DNA of 64,000 nt, taken from contig CM075765.1 of assembly GCA_037974665.1 (NCBI GenBank), positions 63,413,747 to 63,477,746 on the forward strand. The letters are read 5' to 3'. Source of the DNA: Ehretia macrophylla (lineage: Eukaryota > Streptophyta > Magnoliopsida > Boraginales > Ehretiaceae). Position numbers and translations under genes: made by a program. Positions 59,179 through 64,000 of this stretch are shown piece after piece; the stretch's first letter is position 1, and each line of letters begins with the position of its first letter. Under the pieces are notes generated by a model that saw only the letters and a program-made list of their open reading frames with translations, made no database searches and was not told the DNA's origin.

Positions 59179-61122
59179 ATGGAGACAAGTGGTGGTGGAG
59201 AAGGCTCTGAAAAGATCAACAAATATGCCTGTGCTTGTTCAATTGTTGCTTCTATGATCTCCATCATATTTGGCTATGGTCAGCTCTATCTCTCGCTCTG
59301 GTTTCAAATTATCTTTGGATATTGCTTAGCATTTCTTTTGTTAATGCACTTTTTTTTTTGGGGAAAAAACTCTCATTGATAGTAAAATCTCGCACTATCC
59401 GATTATCTTACTGGTTGGGAGCATTTTCGATTTTTCTGTGAAACGATTACCGTTTCACGAAAATAATGAGGAAAAATAGTTCAGTCTTGCATGTATATTA
59501 AAAAAATATTTCTACAAATGACTGTTTATGCAATTATGTGCTTCAACAATAATGTTCTTTTTTTATTGGATCAATTGCATTTACACAACAACAACAATCA
59601 ATTTCTCATCAGCTAGCATACAAATCTCACTCTTGCCATGCATGAAACATGAGCTAATATTAAACGAGCCATGCATGATAAAAAGTTGTCCCATTTAAGG
59701 TTTCATATGTTGTTGTTTGCAGACACGGGTGTTATGAGTGGAGCTATGATTTTCATTAAAGAAGAATTCACAGTCAAGGAACATGAACTCGAAATCCTTG
59801 CCGGAATCTTAAATCTCTGCGCTTTAGTAGGCTCCCTTTCTGCCGGAAGAATCTCGGACATCATCGGCCGACGATACACAATCGTCATCGCGTCGATAAT
59901 TTTCATGGTCGGTTCAGTACTAATGGGCTATGGTCCAAATTATCCTCTTCTATTAGCTGGAAGATGCACAGCTGGTGTAGGTGTTGGCTTTGCGCTCATG
60001 ATAGCACCAGTTTATGCTGCTGAAATATCATCACCAAAGTCTCGTGGTTTCTTAACATCTCTTCCAGAAATCGGCATCGCTGTAGGCATATTACTCGGCT
60101 ATGTCTCCAACTATTTTTTAGGAAAATTGGCTGTAAAACTCGGCTGGAGACTCATGCTTGGCATTGCTGCAATCCCATCTTTACTTTTAGCAATCGGCAT
60201 AATAGAAATGCCAGAGTCTCCAAGATGGCTAATCATGCAAGGCCGTCTAGGAGAAGGCAAGAGAATAATGCACAAAGTTTCAAACAATGCTGAAGAAGCT
60301 GAATCTCGACTGCTGGACATCAAAAGGGCTGTTGGGATCGACGAAAACTGCGACGACGACATTGTGAAGTTGCCAAGCTCAAGAAAGACGCATGGTGAAG
60401 GAGTGTGGAAAGAGCTGTTAATCAAGCCAGCCCCTCATGTGCGTTGGATTTTACTTGCTGCTGTTGGTATCCATTTCTTTGAGCACGCTACAGGTATAGA
60501 AGCAGTGATATTATATGGTCCAAGAATCTTCAAAAAAGCTGGAGTTAAAACAAGGGACAAGCTATTGCTAGCCACAGTTGGTGTAGGATTAAGCAAGTTT
60601 ATATGTATATTAGCATCAACCTTCTTGATGGATAGAGTTGGGAGGAGAAAACTATTGTTGACAAGTGTTACAGGCATGATTGTGGCATTAACAGGGCTTG
60701 GGACATGCCTAACAGTGGTGGAGCACTCTGATGGGAAGCTTATGTGGTCATTAGTACTCAGCATCATTGGAGTTTATGCATATGTGATGTTCTTCAACAT
60801 AGGGCTTGCACCTGTAACATGGGTTTACAGCTCTGAGATCTTTCCACTAAAGCTAAGGGCACAAGGGGCTGGCATTGGTGTGGCTGTGAACAGGGTCATG
60901 AATGCTACTATTTCTATGACCTTTCTCTCAATTTCTTCAGCCATTACAATTGGTGGAACCTTCTTCTTGTTTGCTGGCATATCTGTGGTGGCTTGGTTAT
61001 TCTTTTACTTCTTCTTGCCTGAGACTAAGGGAAGGTCCTTGGAGGAAATGGAATCCATTTTCAGTAGAGGCAAATCATCCAACAATGTTACTAAGAAAGA
61101 CGTAGAGCCTGGAAACAACTAG
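59179..61122 (+). CDS. PLT: Polyol/monosaccharide H+ symporter, copy 2
   Basis: Exon 1 (59179-59278) joins exon 2 (59723-61122) across a 444-bp GT-AG intron at the same Asp codon as in copy 1, giving 499 aa. The protein aligns with copy 1 from end to end, with differences concentrated in the loop around residues 46-56 and the C-terminal tail. It keeps GRISDIIGRR, PESPRWL, DRVGRRKLL and PETKGRSLEEME, and the twelve-helix MFS pattern. The same roles apply: plasma-membrane proton-coupled uptake of polyols or related sugars, with substrate unknown. It is the tandem paralogue of the gene at 39360, now 18 kb apart because of insertions. An in-frame Met in intron 1 (59671) is not the start. Confidence 0.93.
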
Positions 61123-62776
61123 TCTTTGTAACTATGAGGCAAGTAATCGATTGGTCCAAATTGATATAAGTCTTCTCACACACTTAGTGATGAAATTTAT
61201 ACGTGTAAATTTTATCAATTATTTGATAGATTGACAAGTCAGTATGAACTGACCTAATGATTTTTTGGAACTATGTGCATTATATATCTTGTTGCAATAG
61301 CACATAGAGTTATGTCTTTTTAGGCAAGATTGATTGCCCACACGCTATACTTACATTTCTCAGTACGATATATATTATATATCTGTTTTGTTGACCAAAT
61401 CGTGATAAGTCTGAGTTGTCATGTTCAAGCTGCTTCTCGCGCCTTATGAAAATTTGAGCGCGTCAAGGTATTTAATATTATTGGCTTGTTTATGGCTACT
61501 ACTCTTGAGGCTTATATCTTAATTTACTTGATATATGCTTGAGTTGAATCACTGTATCCCGAAGGTTTTAGTTCACATTCAGCCGTTAGATCAACAAGGG
61601 AACGTCAGCGTGTCCCATTTGATGTCAGTAAGTACTGATTAATTTAGTCTATATTTCGTAGACTGATTGAGTGGAGATATTTGTCTATGTCTCGTAGACT
61701 GATTGAGTGTAAATATTTCTTAAGTTAGCCACAAAAAAAAAAACAGTTGTTGGCTCATCAATTCATCTGGGTTGAGTCTATGACGTATTCGCATCCCTTC
61801 AATCTATTGGGCTCATCCTTGGTTGTATAGGATTAGAGCTTTGATATCATGTGTAATTGCCTTCTCCTCGGTTTGTTATTAGTTAGGCCATGATGATCGT
61901 ATTGCATGAAGAAAATTGAATCTTTTAGCCTTTTATCTAATTGTAACATCATAAAATAATTAAATACAAAATATACATGATAGCTTGAATTACTTTGGAA
62001 AGATACAACACAGTATATGAACTAATTACTCATATATACAATTTTAATGGTGTATATTATAAATTACACACACTTTGAGTATCTCATCTTCTCTCTCCTT
62101 ACTCTATACTTTTATGTTTGTCAAGTGATGGGAATACAAACTTATACTTTTGTTATGGTTAAGTGGAGGGAGGAACCAAGAGTATTTTAAATAGTGTTTA
62201 TATTATCAATTCCACTAATTATAAACTTGATTGCACTATATATATGTTACATAACTTTCCTCTAACCCCATTGGTCCCACTAACTATATGTCCATATCAT
62301 ATGTAGGATTATACTATAGTTAATTACAAGAACTTTTCATAAACATAGATTTAATATAGCATTAGATTCATGGACTCTTCAATATTCCTTTTTTTTTTTC
62401 CTTTTATTAATCTATTAAATATGCTATTATATAAGAGTTTACATATTGATTTATGACTTTTGTCATTAAATCATCATAATCTTTAGTACAATTATGTGGT
62501 CATGAAAACAAACTTAAGTATAAACTTCTTATGCACATTAGTCACCGAGCCCGAGGCGTCTACTTTGCTTAATCTAATTGATTTGCAGGTGGGCTCTTTC
62601 TACTTTGGGCTTTGAAGGGTGTGGGCCTCTTTCCTCTACTATATTTAGCCTGCTTCCTCCGCCGGCTTCTCCATATATATCTTTTAATTTTTAGGCTAGG
62701 ACTAATCTGGGCATCTACAAAAATAATAATTGCCAAATGGTGAATCATCAATCTTAGCTAGTGGTATAAGCATGAT
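61123..62776. other. Intergenic, downstream of PLT copy 2
   Basis: The first few hundred bases should contain the 3' UTR. No further gene was recognised. At its right end 'agctagtggtataagcatga' matches 42445-42470 downstream of PLT copy 1, so the duplication probably extended this far, and the LINE at 62777 inserted at that point. Confidence 0.5.
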
Positions 62777-64000
62777 GTTTTTTTTTTTTTTTTTGGTCAA
62801 AACATCATATATTAAAAAAGAAACTTACAAAAGAATCATCCTGTACCAGTAGGATGAAGATCCAAGTTAAGAAGATACAACAAGTGAACAGAAATGTTAG
62901 CTACCCAATCTAAACTCAAGCAATTCTTAAGCTTACATTTTGCCACCCAATCACAAGGTTTATTCGCGGTCCTCCTAATGCATTGAAGCTTCACATGTGG
63001 AGCTTCTACCACAATTTTTTGGATATCCTCAATGATGCGCCTTGAATGCCAATTGCACGCAAGAGCTGGGGAGTTGATTGCTTTGAGTACCGCTTCTGCA
63101 TCGCATTCAATGATGATGCTATCACAACAAACTTGCTTGGCAAATTAACACGCGTTCAGAATAGCCAATGCCTCTGCTTCAAATGCATACAAACAGTAAA
63201 CCCATGAAGCTTGCCCAGACTGAAGTACTCCATTACAATTCCTACAAATAAAAGCAAAAGCCGCTTTTCCATTCCCAACAAAAGCTGCATTTGAATTAAT
63301 CTTCCAAGAGTTAACCGGTGGTGGAGTCCAAACTGTGCTCGTATTGCTAATCGTCGTATGTATCTCATTAGACATGATATTACCACCAACCTGAGACGTT
63401 TGCAAATCCGAAAGAAGACTGCTTGTTTGAACCAGAGCTTTATCCAAATCAAGCTTTTTACCCTCAATACAAATACCATATCGTTCTTTCCAAATGACCC
63501 AACAACAAATAGCTACAATTCTTGCGGCATCATCCCTCTGGTAGCCTGAGTCGACACATCTTTGCACGATAGAAATTAACCACTCGCTAAACCTTGCCGA
63601 AGATGTAGGGTCAATGGCACATTGAATCGGTGAACCACACCAAAAACAATTAACCCATGAGCAAGTGAGGAAAATGTGCTCAACCGTTTCGACAAATTCA
63701 CCACACAATGAACAAATAGGACTATTAGCACATTTTCTCTTCCATCTGTTATCCTGTGAAGGTAAAGCATTGTGGCATGCCTTCCAAAGAAGAATTCGAA
63801 CTTTGGGGGGGACTTTACAACTCCAAATCAATTTCCATAGTGCCTTTGGTGGATGATAAGATGATCCTGCTCTATTGTTTGAGTTGAGATCTGTTTGCGA
63901 GTTCCAATTTCTCACTTCAAAATAACTTGTTTTAATAGAATAATGCCCATCTCTAGAAAGTGGCTAAACAATGCGATCATCCTCAGATGTGACCGGAAGA
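62777..64000 (-). pseudogene. LINE (L1-type) 3' part with zf-RVT and RNase H
   Basis: The minus-strand element enters from beyond the right edge and ends in TTTGACC plus poly(A) (T run at 62777-62795 on the + strand). The frame from 63915 contains the RT-associated zinc-binding domain (WKLIWSCKVPPKVR, a CSLCG...EHIFLTC cluster), a linker with CCWVIWKERY, and an RNase H domain (about 63310-62850). A TAA at 63145-63147 interrupts RNase H, with the same frame continuing after it (IIIECDAEAV, then RRTANKPCDW). At the first catalytic position the residue is Asn (INSNAAF) rather than Asp. The copy is inactive in this part. The rest of the RT lies outside the window. Confidence 0.88.

Noticed and set aside
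1-64000. Biosynthetic cluster or new defence system
   Set aside because: The five host genes belong to unrelated processes and their linkage is explained by ancient synteny. The remaining coding remnants are transposon or viral.

Overview
This is nuclear DNA of a eudicot plant. The genes have GT-AG introns, the intergenic DNA is AT-rich, and several classes of plant transposon are nested in it. The species cannot be named from the sequence alone.

Five host genes are visible: a mitochondrial-type PPR gene (866-2098, +), the splicing factor gene SF3B4 (12111-18402, +, nine exons, 362 aa), an OVATE family (OFP7-like) repressor (26009-27058, -), and two polyol/monosaccharide transporter (PLT) genes (39360-41313 and 59179-61122, both +, two exons each). 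From knowledge of Arabidopsis, the same set occurs at At2g18480 (PLT3), At2g18500 (OFP7), At2g18510 (SF3B4) and At2g18520 (PPR), and partly at At4g36670 (PLT6) and At4g36680 (PPR). The window is therefore a conserved microsyntenic block that transposons have stretched. No zinc-finger gene corresponding to At2g18490 was seen between the OFP and PLT genes.

The rest is mostly mobile DNA. A 7.8 kb Mutator-like element (3975-11804) has a perfect 9-bp target duplication and a decayed transposase gene, and a 2.3 kb solo LTR (6603-8897) sits inside it. Three foldback MULE-type MITEs (3492-3873, 28355-28840, 29623-30081) have 9-bp duplications, exact in two of them. LINE remnants with RNase H domains lie at about 19.8, 23.8, 33.0, 43.2 and 62.8-64.0 kb. 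There is also a series of 16-29 bp micro-insertions with 12-17 bp duplications. Other elements are a Copia 3' end, a pogo/Emigrant-like element and several other TIR elements.

The PLT gene lies in a tandem duplication, roughly 38.3-42.5 kb against 45.9-62.8 kb. The second copy has been expanded by a degenerate endogenous pararetrovirus inserted in a TA microsatellite (46008-51653) and by a gag/pol-less LTR retrotransposon with near-identical 2.5 kb LTRs (51896-58023). The two PLT genes keep intact coding regions, but their core promoters differ: the TATA box of the first copy falls in a deletion in the second.

The five genes are not a pathway or operon. They are independently transcribed housekeeping, developmental and transport genes that share an old neighbourhood. 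No CRISPR array, bacterial-type system or clear RNA gene was found.
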